Below are positions 35,778 to 45,736 of a stretch of 64,000 nt of DNA, piece after piece. The position numbers and the translations under genes are program-made. The DNA is from Psychrobacter sp. GP33 (GTDB taxonomy: Bacteria; Pseudomonadota; Gammaproteobacteria; Pseudomonadales; Moraxellaceae), in contig NZ_JACGYX010000003.1 in NCBI RefSeq assembly GCF_014119005.1, forward strand, positions 310,001 to 374,000. The letters are read 5' to 3'. Each line of letters opens with the position of its first letter. Within the stretch, counting starts at the first letter, position 1. Under the pieces are notes generated by a model. The model made no database searches, had not been told where the DNA came from, and was given only the letters and a program-made list of their open reading frames with translations.

Positions 35778-36533
35778 ATGAAACATAAAACGTATCTTAT
35801 CATCGGCGGTACAGGCGGTATTGGTCAAGCCATGGTAGAACAGCTGGTTGCCAGTACGGTGAATGAGCACAGCGGTATTCAGGTCTACGCAACTTATAAT
35901 AAAAGCGTCCCTGAGTTTGAGGCAGACAATTTGCATTGGTTGCAAATGGATGTCAGTGATGAGACCAGTATTAAACAAGCAGCAGATGCCATACGACAGT
36001 ACAGCAGCCATCTTGACTGGGTGATTAATTGCGTTGGTTTACTACATACTGAAACGACACAACCTGAAAAAGCTCTGCGACAGGTCGAGACTGATTTTTT
36101 TATACAAAATATGCAGATAAATGCGTTAGCAAGTCTACTGATAGCCAAACATATCAAGCCACTATTGGAGAAGGCTGAACGTAGCCATGCTGATCCTGCT
36201 ATTTTTGCCACCATATCGGCACGTGTCGGCAGTATCGGTGACAATCAAATTGGTGGCTGGTACAGCTATCGTATGAGTAAAGCAGCCCTGAACATGGGTA
36301 TGAAAAACCTCAGTATTGAATGGAGTCGCTCGCTTAAAGATATGTGCGTGGTGGTCATGCAGCCGGGTACGGTTAATACTCAGTTATCAGCACCGTTTCA
36401 AAGCAATGTGGCTGATGGACACCTATTTACGCCAGCCTATAGTGCGGAATGCTTACTGGAAGTACTTGCCAATATGAGCGCAGCTCAGTCCGGTAGCTTT
36501 GTGGATTGGGCAGGGGAATCCATACCGTGGTAG
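35778..36533 (+). CDS. Short-chain dehydrogenase/reductase (CsgA/C-factor-like)
   Basis: NAD(P)-dependent oxidoreductase of 251 residues. The Rossmann motif is IIGGTGGIGQAM near residues 8-19; the catalytic set is the Ser of ATISARVGS and Tyr-Lys of YSYRMSKAALNMG; MQPGTVNT follows. An AAGGAG-type site precedes ATG 35778. It stands alone between the permease and prpD. Substrate unknown. Its stop codon lies inside a strong hairpin. Confidence 0.88.
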   Translation: MKHKTYLIIGGTGGIGQAMVEQLVASTVNEHSGIQVYATYNKSVPEFEADNLHWLQMDVSDETSIKQAADAIRQYSSHLDWVINCVGLLHTETTQPEKALRQVETDFFIQNMQINALASLLIAKHIKPLLEKAERSHADPAIFATISARVGSIGDNQIGGWYSYRMSKAALNMGMKNLSIEWSRSLKDMCVVVMQPGTVNTQLSAPFQSNVADGHLFTPAYSAECLLEVLANMSAAQSGSFVDWAGESIPW

Positions 36534-36550
36534 CGCTACGGTATGGATTC
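36516..36550. repeat. 13-bp perfect inverted repeat spanning the dehydrogenase stop codon
   Basis: GAATCCATACCGT and its exact inverse are separated by GGTAGCGCT, which includes the TAG stop. There is no T-run, so it is not a classical terminator; it may protect the 3' end of the message or attenuate readthrough. Confidence 0.7.
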
Positions 36551-36639
36551 TAGGATTAAAGTTAAAACGTAGCGTTAAGTAAATGTAAAAAATGGCGTTT
36601 AAAAAGTTACTATAGAAAAATAAATGAAAAGATGTGACG

Positions 36640-38157
36640 TTAAAGTGTCGCAAACAGCGCCATAAACTCATTAACAGGGGTTTTTTCTAGTTGATCTTGA
36701 TTATTACAAAGCGCAATAATCTCATCACAACGACTACTGATAAAGCGGGTGGCGAGACTGGCTTGAAATTTAGCCTCAAGTATTGGAATGCCCTCATGCC
36801 GGCGACGTTTATGCCCAAGTGGGTATTCGACAGCCACTTTATCGGTACTGCTGCCATCTTTAAAGAAAATTTGAATGGCATTGGCAATTGAGCGCTTATT
36901 AGGGTCGTGGTAGTCTTGCGAATAACTTGAGTCTTCTATTACTACCATCTTACAACGTAAGGTATCAATGGTTAGATGATGCTCTGCATGGTAGTCATCT
37001 TCATAGTTTTCTGCCATCAAGTCGCCAGTTAACAGCGCCACAGCAACCATATATTGCAAACAGTGATCACGATCGGCAGGATTGTCAAGTGCGCCAGCTT
37101 TTGAAATGATACGAATGGCAGATTCATGCGTGGTAATAACGATTTTTTCAATATCGTCAATATTTTCTTCAATACGTGGCGCTAAAATGACCGCTGCTTC
37201 ACAGGCGGTCTGGGCATGAAACTCGGCAGGAAAGCTGATTTTAAATAAAACATTTTCCATTACGTAACTACCAAAATCACGCTGAAAGGTAAACTGACGC
37301 TCGCTCTCAGGCTTAAGCGCTAAATCAGCATTGGTATGGCTAAACAGCACATCATAAAACCCCCACTGCGGCGCCGTGAGCGCCCCAGGTATGCCCATCT
37401 CGCCGCGTCTAGTGATATCAACCAACCGTACGGCGCGACTGGTGGCATCCCCTGCTGCCCAAGACTTGCGGCTACCGGCGTTGGGCGCATGACGATAAGT
37501 ACGTAGCGCTTGTCCATCAACAATCGCTTGTGAGACAGCCGCCATAATGCGCTCGCGTGGTAGATTGTACAGCTTGGCAACGACTGCTGTGGATGCTAGC
37601 TTGACTAAGAACACATGATCAAGACCTACGCGATTAAAAGAATTCTCTAACGCGATAACGCCTTGGATTTCGTGTGCCATAATCATGGCTTCTAACACGT
37701 CTCGCATGATAAGGGGAACGCGCCCTTGGCTAACGTTTTGCTGACTAATATAGTCCGCAACCGCCAAAATCGCCCCTAAATTATCCGAAGGATGACCCCA
37801 TTCAGCCGCCAGCCAAGTATCATTATAATCAAGCCAGCGCACCATACAGCCGATATCAAAAGCGGCTTTGATAGGGTCAAGGCGGTATGACGTACCGGGA
37901 ACACGTGCACCATTTAAGGTAATTTGATCGGTGCATTCAGCCCCTAAATGTTTGGTACATTCAGGAAAGCGTAATGCCAGCAGACCGCAGCCGAGGGTAT
38001 CCATCAGACAATAACGCGCGGTATTCCATGCGTCGGTACTATTGGGAGAGTCGTTATCTATCGAGTAATTGAGCACGTAATCGGCAATTTTTTGGATTTC
38101 TACATCATATTCTGGACGGACATTGCTCTCTACCGTCGTCTTTTCTACACCAGCCAT
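36640..38157 (-). CDS. prpD: PrpD-family 2-methylcitrate dehydratase
   Basis: Iron-independent dehydratase of the methylcitrate cycle, also active as aconitase in related enzymes. The 505 residues include DTLGCGLLALRFPEC, DYNDTWLAAEWGHPSDNLGA, AVSQAIVDGQALRTYRHAPN, SRKSWAAGDATSRAVRL and PAEFHAQTACEAAV, all PrpD hallmarks. The ATG at 38157 (MAGVEKT) is chosen because GAGGAG lies 6 nt before it. It is separated from the rest of the prp genes by an ABC exporter and two acetyltransferase genes, all on the same strand. The presence of both PrpD and AcnD/PrpF offers two routes for the dehydration step. Confidence 0.92.
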   Translation of the reverse strand: MAGVEKTTVESNVRPEYDVEIQKIADYVLNYSIDNDSPNSTDAWNTARYCLMDTLGCGLLALRFPECTKHLGAECTDQITLNGARVPGTSYRLDPIKAAFDIGCMVRWLDYNDTWLAAEWGHPSDNLGAILAVADYISQQNVSQGRVPLIMRDVLEAMIMAHEIQGVIALENSFNRVGLDHVFLVKLASTAVVAKLYNLPRERIMAAVSQAIVDGQALRTYRHAPNAGSRKSWAAGDATSRAVRLVDITRRGEMGIPGALTAPQWGFYDVLFSHTNADLALKPESERQFTFQRDFGSYVMENVLFKISFPAEFHAQTACEAAVILAPRIEENIDDIEKIVITTHESAIRIISKAGALDNPADRDHCLQYMVAVALLTGDLMAENYEDDYHAEHHLTIDTLRCKMVVIEDSSYSQDYHDPNKRSIANAIQIFFKDGSSTDKVAVEYPLGHKRRRHEGIPILEAKFQASLATRFISSRCDEIIALCNNQDQLEKTPVNEFMALFATL

Positions 38158-38232
38158 AATCATCTCCTCATCCGTGAGTCGCGGTCATCTATAGGCATTA
38201 AAAATAGCATAATCACCATATAGCCACAGTGA

Positions 38233-38276
38233 CATAGTGTAAAATCAAAACCCTTTAGGTTTTGAGAATCACTATG
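38233..38276 (-). repeat. Two-tier hairpin between acetyltransferase and prpD genes
   Basis: Outer CATAGTG / CACTATG (38233-38239, 38270-38276) encloses a perfect inner TCAAAACC / GGTTTTGA (38245-38252, 38258-38265). It overlaps the last codons of the acetyltransferase gene. No U-run follows, so it is likely an mRNA-stability or attenuation structure rather than a terminator. Confidence 0.6.
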
Positions 38277-38790
38277 CCGTTAGCACCATATGAATATGCT
38301 CAATACCCTCGGCATCATATGCAGCCCCTTCACAGACAAAGCCTAAGGATTGATAAAATTCAATCAGATAGGTCTGAGCAGACAGATGTATCGGCTGATT
38401 AGAGAAATAGGTATGGCAATAATCAATCGCCCGTATCATAAGTTTTCGCGCCAAACCATGATCGCGATAGTCTTCTAATACCAAGACGCGACCGATAATG
38501 GGGTAGCGTGGTTCGGTAGCAGACTTTAGAATACGGCAATAGGCCACCAATTGCGGATTAGTACTTTGATTTTCATTGCTGTCTTGATAAGCAGATAGAT
38601 GCATCGCGTCAATATCAAGACCATCCGCGTCAATATAAACACAGTTTTGGTCTTTTACAAAAACCTGTTCTCGTGCTTGGATGATGTGATAGACCTGATA
38701 GCCACTGAGCTCATCAAAGGATGTCAGTTGCCATGTGAGTGATGATGGTGAAAAAAGTGTATGGTTGCTACTTATAGTGCTACTTTTCAT
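38272..38790 (-). CDS. GNAT acetyltransferase, ElaA-like
   Basis: The 172-residue protein has ElaA-type features: YQVYHIIQAREQVFVKDQNC in the N-terminal half, the acetyl-CoA loop RVLVLEDYRDHGLARKLM near residues 105-122, and FYQSLGFVCEGAAYDAEGI at the end. It is a close paralogue of the next gene upstream. Target unknown. Confidence 0.85.
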   Translation of the reverse strand: MKSSTISSNHTLFSPSSLTWQLTSFDELSGYQVYHIIQAREQVFVKDQNCVYIDADGLDIDAMHLSAYQDSNENQSTNPQLVAYCRILKSATEPRYPIIGRVLVLEDYRDHGLARKLMIRAIDYCHTYFSNQPIHLSAQTYLIEFYQSLGFVCEGAAYDAEGIEHIHMVLTA

Positions 38791-38862
38791 AGTTTTGAGC
38801 GCTCATGGTGTCATTTAAAAATGTGGCATTTAAAATAAATTCTATGCTACCTATACAGCCGA

Positions 38863-39429
38863 TTAAATCATTAAATACACCACACCGATAACAAACAATA
38901 CCGCTAAAATTAACAGTATAAAATTTAGAATAGTGCTGGTACTTGAGCTTTGCGTTGGCGCTTTGACTTTCTTAGCGGGATATAAAACCATATTGACATG
39001 CTCAAGACCATCTGCCAAATAAAAGTCACTATTCGCACTAAATCCTAGTGATTGGTAAAAGTTAATTAAATAGGTCTGTGCGGCAATGGCGATTGGGGTT
39101 TTCTTACCATATTTTTTATGGCAATACTTAATAGCCTCCGTCATGATTTTGCGCGCTAAACCATTACCTCGGTACTGAGGCAACACCAATACTCTACCAA
39201 TAGCAGGAATGGACTCTGCGGAAGCGTTAGGCGTAATAATGCGGCAATAACCAATCAGTTTTTCATTGTGATGTGCGACAAGGTGCAGACAGTCAAAATC
39301 AGCCTCATCAATGTCTTGATAAGCACAATTTTGCTCGACCACAAATACCTGTGAGCGCGCTTTTAAAATATGATACAGATCAACTGAGGTCAGCTCATCA
39401 AAGGTTTTTATAGAAAATTCAGGGGTCAT
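38863..39429 (-). CDS. GNAT acetyltransferase, ElaA-like, with C-terminal membrane anchor
   Basis: The 188 residues share with the neighbouring paralogue LYHILKARSQVFVVEQNC, the acetyl-CoA loop RVLVLPQYRGNGLARKIM and FYQSLGFSANSDFYLADGL. It differs by about 25 extra C-terminal residues that form one hydrophobic helix (ILNFILLILAVLFVIGVVYL), predicting attachment to the inner membrane as a tail-anchored protein. Likely a tandem duplication in which one copy gained or lost the anchor. Confidence 0.83.
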   Translation of the reverse strand: MTPEFSIKTFDELTSVDLYHILKARSQVFVVEQNCAYQDIDEADFDCLHLVAHHNEKLIGYCRIITPNASAESIPAIGRVLVLPQYRGNGLARKIMTEAIKYCHKKYGKKTPIAIAAQTYLINFYQSLGFSANSDFYLADGLEHVNMVLYPAKKVKAPTQSSSTSTILNFILLILAVLFVIGVVYLMI

Positions 39430-39538
39430 AGGAAAATAGCTTCTGGCAACTTATGGGGTATAGGATAAATAGGTTAATTATAAGACTATTTTGATTCACT
39501 ATTATAACGGTTTTAAGGTATAACGCGTTAATATCCAC

Positions 39539-41392
39539 TTAACCGTGTAAGGTTTGACTGATTTTATCCAAATTTAAGCTATCTGACATGGCGCTGAATA
39601 TCTCAAAATACTTGCCGCGCTGCTCATATAAATCCTCGTGAGTGCCCATTTCGACTACGCGTCCATCCTCTATCACCACCAAATCGTCGGCATCGATAAT
39701 TTGGGCAATATTATGGGAAACCATAATCACCGTTCGGTCTTTTTTAATCAAATCTAAACTCTTTTTTACCTGTTGGCTGGCAATCGCATCAAGGCTTGCG
39801 GTTGGCTCATCCAAAAATACAATCGGCGGATCTTTTAAAAACATTCGTGCCAGCGCAATACGTTGCTGCTGTCCGCCTGATAAGGATTTTGCGGTACTCT
39901 CATAGCCTTTTGGTAACGACATGACTTGCTCATGAATCGAGGCTTTTTTTGCGGCAATGATAATATCCTCATCACCTGCATTCATATCGCCATAGCGGAT
40001 ATTTTCGCTAATCGTACCTGAGAAAATATGATTACTCTGCAACACCAAACCGATATTTTGACGCAACTCATGAGTATCATAATCGGCTAGATTCTGACCA
40101 TCTAAGCATATCGTGCCGGCATCAGGCTCATAAAATCTCACCAATAGATTAATAACTGTACTCTTGCCAGCGCCACTTAAGCCCACCAGCGCTGTAATGC
40201 GGTTGGGCTTGATGGTAAAGCTGACATCTTTTAACGCTTGAGTACCATTAGGATAGGTAAAATCAACATGTTTAAGTTCAATAATCCCTTTTAGGTCCTT
40301 GCTGCTTAAACCGGCAATTTCTTCAACCTGATTATCGTCTTCTAAAATCTCAAAAAATCCTTCGGCGTAGGTCAACGCATTATTAATTTGATCGTAAATA
40401 CGATGTAATTGGCGAATGGGTGCGGCGACATTTTGAAATAACATAACATGAAATAAAATCATACCAATAGTCATCTGACCTTTTAGCACGAAATAAGAGG
40501 TCAGCACAATGATAACCACCACACCGATTTGCTCAATAAAGGTCTTTACCGCATCATAAATAAAACCAATACTACGAATACGCAACTGATTGGCGGTCAT
40601 GTCTTTTTGAATGTTTAAATGTTTCTCAGCCTCGATAGACTCACGCACAAAAGATTTCACGACACTGATAGAGTTAATCAGCGAGATAACCAGACCGCTT
40701 TTGGCTTCTCTAAAGCCACGCATTTGACGACGAAAACCTTGCAAACGCTTTGCTTGTTTTTGACTGATAAAAAAGTAAATAGGTATGATAATCAGACCAA
40801 CCAAGCCTATCCAAAAGTTGGTCGAAAACATAATAATCAGCGAGACAATGGCACTGGCAAACAGAGGTAGCATATCGATAAAGAAGTTTTGCACCAAGCT
40901 GGTTAAGCTACTAACACCATAATCAATACGGGTTTGTAATTTGCCACTGTCGTTTTCACTACTGGTATAAAATGCCATACGGTAAGTTAAGATACGCTCA
41001 ATAATTTTTTGTGATAAATCACGAGACAGATTGATACGAATTTTTTCACCAAAGAAGCGTTGCCCAAAAGAGATGAATATTGACAATATCTCTTTAGTCA
41101 GCAATACCGCACTGATGATGGTTAACATGCGCACGCCAGCTTCCCAAGGCTCAGCAAGGGTGGCGATTTCGGTCAAAGTGTCAACAGCATAGCGCAACAC
41201 AAAGGCATTGACCTGCGCTGTAAAGGAACCGAGCACCGTCAATATCAAAGTAGCAATAATGAGTAAGCGATAAGGCTGAGCAAATATGGCAAGCTTTTTG
41301 AGGATATCCCACAGCAACGCCCGCCGCTCAACTTTTTTGAGCGGCGGCTTGTTATCCAGTGGGAACTTACTGAGGGTAGGTGGGTTTGGCAT
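39539..41392 (-). CDS. ABC exporter, fused permease-ATPase half-transporter
   Basis: The 617-residue type I exporter half has six hydrophobic helices in about residues 35-330, then an ATPase with Walker A LVGLSGAGKSTVINLL, Q-loop LVLQSNHIFSGTISENIRYG, signature LSGGQQQRIALARMFL, Walker B PIVFLDEPTASLD and MVSHNIAQ. Works as a homodimer or with a partner; MsbA- and multidrug-type exporters share this layout. It lies between prpF and the acetyltransferase genes on the same strand. Cargo unknown, possibly lipid or drug. Confidence 0.88.
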   Translation of the reverse strand: MPNPPTLSKFPLDNKPPLKKVERRALLWDILKKLAIFAQPYRLLIIATLILTVLGSFTAQVNAFVLRYAVDTLTEIATLAEPWEAGVRMLTIISAVLLTKEILSIFISFGQRFFGEKIRINLSRDLSQKIIERILTYRMAFYTSSENDSGKLQTRIDYGVSSLTSLVQNFFIDMLPLFASAIVSLIIMFSTNFWIGLVGLIIIPIYFFISQKQAKRLQGFRRQMRGFREAKSGLVISLINSISVVKSFVRESIEAEKHLNIQKDMTANQLRIRSIGFIYDAVKTFIEQIGVVVIIVLTSYFVLKGQMTIGMILFHVMLFQNVAAPIRQLHRIYDQINNALTYAEGFFEILEDDNQVEEIAGLSSKDLKGIIELKHVDFTYPNGTQALKDVSFTIKPNRITALVGLSGAGKSTVINLLVRFYEPDAGTICLDGQNLADYDTHELRQNIGLVLQSNHIFSGTISENIRYGDMNAGDEDIIIAAKKASIHEQVMSLPKGYESTAKSLSGGQQQRIALARMFLKDPPIVFLDEPTASLDAIASQQVKKSLDLIKKDRTVIMVSHNIAQIIDADDLVVIEDGRVVEMGTHEDLYEQRGKYFEIFSAMSDSLNLDKISQTLHG

Positions 41393-41450
41393 GCTATTAG
41401 CGTAAAGTAAACTGACCTAAAAAGCTATACAAGGCATAGACTAAAGAGGA

Positions 41451-42704
41451 TTAAAAAGCATCTGCTGGCACAAAAACCTCACCAACCATGATACGACGAG
41501 CAGAGCGACTCATCGAAACTTTCTTAGCTTGCCAGCGTCCATCGACTTGTTCTGTTTTTCCGCCTACGAGCAATGTGCCAGAAGGATGACCAAAACGCAC
41601 TTCATATAGTTGTTTCGTCGATTGCCCAGCACCTGCTGCTTGATTGACAAGTGTGCCTTGTGTCGTCGCTGCTGCTGCAATGGCTACTGCTGCGGTACCC
41701 ATCATTGCATGATGCAGTTGTCCCATGCTCATCGCACGTACGACTAAGTCAATATCTGCTGCATTAACTGCTTTGCCACTTGATGCGCTATAACTTTGCG
41801 CAGGGGCAACCCAAGCAATTTTTGGAATATGCTGGCTGGTTTGAGCCTCACTAACGTCTTTAAACAATCCCATCGCCACACCGCCTTTGGCACGGATATT
41901 CTCAAGCTTAGTAAGCAGCGCGCTATCGCTGTTGATATCACCCTGCAATTCAGTTCCGGTAAAGCCTAAATCTTCTGCTTTCATAAAGATAGTTGGGATA
42001 CCAGCGCTGATAAAGGTCGCTTTAACGCTATCGGCACTTAAACCACAGCCAGAGACATCAAAGTCATCTATTAAATTGTTTGTTGGAAACATATCGCTAG
42101 ATGAATCTACCGGATCAATGAATTCAATCTTAACCTCAGCAGCTTGGAAGGTCACACCGTCTAACTCAAAATCGCCAGTTTCTTGTACTTGTACCTTGCC
42201 TTGTGCATTTAAATAGACAGGCACATGGGCGATAATGGTTTTACTGATATTTTCTTGCCAGATACGCACTTCGCAAATGCCATTTTCAGCACTACTAGCG
42301 ACCTTATCAGTGTCGATTAAGCCCATGTTAATCGCACAAGCACCAACCGCAGCAGTTAAATTACCGCAGTTACCCGCCCAATCAATCATCGGCTTGGCGA
42401 TATTGACCTGCCCAAACAAGTAATTCACATCGTGATTTTCCTTACCGGCTTTAGATAAAATCACCGTCTTTGATGTGCTAGAGCTACCATTACCTAAGCC
42501 GTCTATTTGCTTACCATAATGGTCGGGGCTTCCAACGACTCGTAATAAGAAATTATCTCGTGCTTGTCCTGCGACTTGGCAACGTTTAGGTAAGTCAGAG
42601 AGCTTAAAAAAAGTACCTTTTGAAGTACCGCCACGCATATAAGTAGCAGGGACGGAGATTTGTGGGGCAAATTTTGGTTGGTTTTGTGAAGTTGATTGGG
42701 TCAT
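41451..42704 (-). CDS. prpF: 2-methylaconitate cis-trans isomerase PrpF
   Basis: Works with AcnD in the methylcitrate cycle, isomerising trans-2-methylaconitate. The 417 residues open with the PrpF marks PATYMRGGTSKGTFFKLSDL and contain GNGSSSTSKTVIL, DWAGNCGNLTAAVGACAI (active-site Cys) and FGHPSGTLLVGG. AAGGAA lies 7 nt before ATG. A terminator lies between acnD and this gene, so prpF may have its own promoter. Confidence 0.93.
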   Translation of the reverse strand: MTQSTSQNQPKFAPQISVPATYMRGGTSKGTFFKLSDLPKRCQVAGQARDNFLLRVVGSPDHYGKQIDGLGNGSSSTSKTVILSKAGKENHDVNYLFGQVNIAKPMIDWAGNCGNLTAAVGACAINMGLIDTDKVASSAENGICEVRIWQENISKTIIAHVPVYLNAQGKVQVQETGDFELDGVTFQAAEVKIEFIDPVDSSSDMFPTNNLIDDFDVSGCGLSADSVKATFISAGIPTIFMKAEDLGFTGTELQGDINSDSALLTKLENIRAKGGVAMGLFKDVSEAQTSQHIPKIAWVAPAQSYSASSGKAVNAADIDLVVRAMSMGQLHHAMMGTAAVAIAAAATTQGTLVNQAAGAGQSTKQLYEVRFGHPSGTLLVGGKTEQVDGRWQAKKVSMSRSARRIMVGEVFVPADAF

Positions 42705-42777
42705 TTTTTATTCCTTTTTATATTTTATGTATAAATTGCTTAAATTGGTGTCTTGGGTAAAGGTGAAAAACGGATAT

Positions 42778-42817
42778 AAAAAAACCGATGCCATATAGAC
42801 AGTCTATACAACATCGG
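42778..42817 (-). terminator. Terminator downstream of acnD
   Basis: On the minus strand CCGATG...CATCGG with inner ATAGAC / GTCTAT is followed by seven T (42778-42784). It separates acnD from prpF. Confidence 0.8.
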
Positions 42818-42850
42818 CTCCTTTATATTTCATGCGCTACACGTTAATGC

Positions 42851-45508
42851 TTATACAATATCCAACGTGCCATCAATAAACTCTTTGGCAAAGCGCTGAA
42901 GCATACCGCCAGCGTTATACATTTTGACCTCGTCAGCGGTATCTAATCGGCAGATAATCGGTACTTCAGTTTTGCTGCCATCAGCACGATTAATCACTAT
43001 CGTCATCATCCCGCCAGCGGAGACTTCACCTGTGACGTCGAATATTTCGGTACCATCGATGTTGAGGGTATTGCGCGTCACACCTTTTTCGAACTGTAGC
43101 GGTAGGGCGCCCATTCCAACCAAGTTTTGACGATGGATACGCTCAAAATCTTCAGCAACGACGACTTCCACGCCTGCTAAACGTACACCTTTGGCAGCCC
43201 AATCACGGCTTGAGCCTTGACCATAGCCGTCGCCTGCGATGATGATAAGCGGTTGCTCACGGTTCATATAGGTTTCAATCGCTTCCCACATGCGCATAAC
43301 TTGACCTTCTGGCTCCACACGAGCGTACGAGCCTTGTACCACGTTACCTTGCTCATCACGTATCATCTCATTTAAGAGCTTTGGATTGGCAAAAGTCGCA
43401 CGCTGTGCGGTCAAGTGATCACCGCGATGGGTGGCATACGAGTTGTAGTCCTCAGCAGGTAGACCCATCGTATCAAGGTACTCGCCAGCCGCTGAATCAC
43501 CTAAAATAGCGTTAGACGGTGATAAGTGATCGGTAGTGATATTATCCCCTAACACCGCTAATGGACGCATACCTTTTAGCTTGTTGATTGCCGCCATTTT
43601 GCCTTCCCAATACGGCGGACGGCGAATATAAGTAGTCTGCTCACGCCAGTCATAAAGTGGGCTTAGGGCTTTACCCGTATCTTTTTTGGCTTCATCAAAC
43701 ATCGGGATATAAACAGCGTTAAATTGCTCAGGCTTTACTGCTTTGGCAACGATAGCATCAACTTCGTCATCATCGAACCAGATGTCTTTTAGGTAAACCT
43801 CATTGCCATCTTGGTCTTGGCCTAATGAATCTTTTTCAATATCAAAGCGAATGTTACCGGCGATAGCATAGGCAATCACCAAAGGTGGTGACGCTAAGAA
43901 TGCTTGCTTGGCATACGGATGGATACGACCATCAAAGTTACGGTTGCCAGACAGGACAGCCGTGGTAAATAAGTCATTATCAATAATTTCTTTTTCGATA
44001 TCAGGGTCTAATGCGCCACTCATACCGTTACAAGTCGTACAAGCAAAGCCAACCACGTCAAAGCCAATTTCTTGTAGCTCAGACATCAAGCCGGCTTCTT
44101 CTAGGTACATTTTTACCGTCTTAGAGCCTGGTGCTAATGATGTTTTTACCCACGGCTTACGTAATAAACCTTTTCCATTGGCATTACGAGCAACAAGACC
44201 GGCAGCAACCATATTGCGTGGGTTAGAGGTGTTGGTACAGCTGGTAATTGCGGCGATAATCACCGCGCCATCTGGCATCAAGCCATCTTCTGGCTCAGGT
44301 AATTTGTCTTCAGGAGCGTGAGCAATACCTTTGGCAACTAAGTCCGTGGTGGATACGCGAGCATGTGGACGAGAAGGGCCAGCCATGTTACGGACGACTG
44401 CTGACAAATCAAAATCAAGAACACGGTCATAAACCGCATTTTCCATACCATCAGCCCATAGACCAGTTTGTTTGGCATATTGCTCTACTAGTTTGATTTG
44501 CGCTTCGCTACGACCAGTTAGGCATAGATAGTCGATGGTTTGTTCATCGATATAGAACATCGCCGCGGTTGCGCCATATTCAGGGGTCATATTTGAGATA
44601 GACGCACGGTCACCAACGCTTAGCTGGCGCGCACCTTTACCGAAGAATTCAATATAGGTTGAAACCACACCAGCATCACGTAAGAACTCAGTCATCGCGA
44701 GTACTAAATCGGTACCGGTAATGCCTTTTTGCAACTTGCCCGTTAGCTTAACGCCGACGTAATCAGGCAGGCGCATATATGATGGGTTACCTAGCATGAC
44801 GCTTTCAGCTTCTAAGCCACCAACACCGATAGAAATAACACCTAAAGCATCAACCATTGGTGTATGACTGTCAGTACCGACAAGCGTATCAGCAAAGGCA
44901 ACTTTATAGCCGTCTTTACCCTTAGCTACTTGTACAACAGGTGACATCTTCTCAAGGTTAATTTGATGCATGATGCCGTTACCAGGCGGTACGACGTTGA
45001 CGTTATCAAAGGCATACTGACACCAGTTGATAAAGTGGAAACGGTCATCGTTACGACGCTCTTCAATAGCACGGTTTTTCTCAAAAGCGTTTTCTTCAAA
45101 GCCGGCATGTTCAACCGCTAATGAATGGTCAACGATTAATTGCGTTGGTACGATTGGATTCACTTTTGACGGATCGCCACCTTGTTCAGCAATGGCGTCA
45201 CGTAAACCAGCCAAGTCAACAAAGGCGGTCTGACCTAAGATGTCGTGACAAACGACACGGGCAGGGTACCAAGGAAAATCTAAATCCTGTTTGCCCTCGA
45301 TATGTTGCTTGAGCGCAGCCGTTAAGTCTTCTGGTGGGCAACGGCGTACTAAGTTTTCACATAATACTTTTGAGCAGAACGGTAGTTTGTCATACGCGCC
45401 AGCTTCAATATTCTCAATAGCTTCGCGGGTGTCAAAGTAATACAAATCGGTATCGGGAAGTGGCTTTTTGAATTGGTCGTTCATTGGTTGTATTAAAGCG
45501 TTGTCCAT
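42851..45508 (-). CDS. acnD: Fe-S-dependent 2-methylcitrate dehydratase AcnD
   Basis: The 885-residue aconitase-family enzyme dehydrates 2-methylcitrate to 2-methyl-trans-aconitate. Three cluster cysteines are in ITSCTNTSNPRNM (about residues 415-427) and GFACTTCNGMSG (about 490-500). Substrate-loop residues GNRNFDGRIHP and the C-terminal swivel domain GDGYGQGSSRDWAAKG are present. AAAGG precedes ATG. It sits between prpC and prpF, the usual order, with hairpin terminators on both sides. Confidence 0.93.
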   Translation of the reverse strand: MDNALIQPMNDQFKKPLPDTDLYYFDTREAIENIEAGAYDKLPFCSKVLCENLVRRCPPEDLTAALKQHIEGKQDLDFPWYPARVVCHDILGQTAFVDLAGLRDAIAEQGGDPSKVNPIVPTQLIVDHSLAVEHAGFEENAFEKNRAIEERRNDDRFHFINWCQYAFDNVNVVPPGNGIMHQINLEKMSPVVQVAKGKDGYKVAFADTLVGTDSHTPMVDALGVISIGVGGLEAESVMLGNPSYMRLPDYVGVKLTGKLQKGITGTDLVLAMTEFLRDAGVVSTYIEFFGKGARQLSVGDRASISNMTPEYGATAAMFYIDEQTIDYLCLTGRSEAQIKLVEQYAKQTGLWADGMENAVYDRVLDFDLSAVVRNMAGPSRPHARVSTTDLVAKGIAHAPEDKLPEPEDGLMPDGAVIIAAITSCTNTSNPRNMVAAGLVARNANGKGLLRKPWVKTSLAPGSKTVKMYLEEAGLMSELQEIGFDVVGFACTTCNGMSGALDPDIEKEIIDNDLFTTAVLSGNRNFDGRIHPYAKQAFLASPPLVIAYAIAGNIRFDIEKDSLGQDQDGNEVYLKDIWFDDDEVDAIVAKAVKPEQFNAVYIPMFDEAKKDTGKALSPLYDWREQTTYIRRPPYWEGKMAAINKLKGMRPLAVLGDNITTDHLSPSNAILGDSAAGEYLDTMGLPAEDYNSYATHRGDHLTAQRATFANPKLLNEMIRDEQGNVVQGSYARVEPEGQVMRMWEAIETYMNREQPLIIIAGDGYGQGSSRDWAAKGVRLAGVEVVVAEDFERIHRQNLVGMGALPLQFEKGVTRNTLNIDGTEIFDVTGEVSAGGMMTIVINRADGSKTEVPIICRLDTADEVKMYNAGGMLQRFAKEFIDGTLDIV

Positions 45509-45655
45509 GGGTCACCTTTGGCTATTGGCTGGTTGGCATTCAAAAAAAGAGGCTTTCTCTTAGCAAAAACATCATCAGTCGTATTAGAATCAGAAGTAGG
45601 TTTTGCTAAAAAAACATAGTTAAAAAGAAAATGAGGTTATGAAGAAAAAACAAAG

Positions 45656-45691
45656 TTTTGGCTGCTAAATGAATATATTTAGCAGCCAAAA
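45656..45691 (-). terminator. Terminator-like hairpin downstream of prpC
   Basis: A 15-bp perfect stem, TTTTGGCTGCTAAAT at 45656-45670 with its inverse at 45677-45691, is followed on the minus strand by CTTTGTTTTTTC. The poor immediate T-run may allow readthrough into acnD. Confidence 0.75.
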
Positions 45692-45736
45692 CCGTTACCT
45701 AGCATAAACGCTTATACTGGGTAACGAATAGAGATA

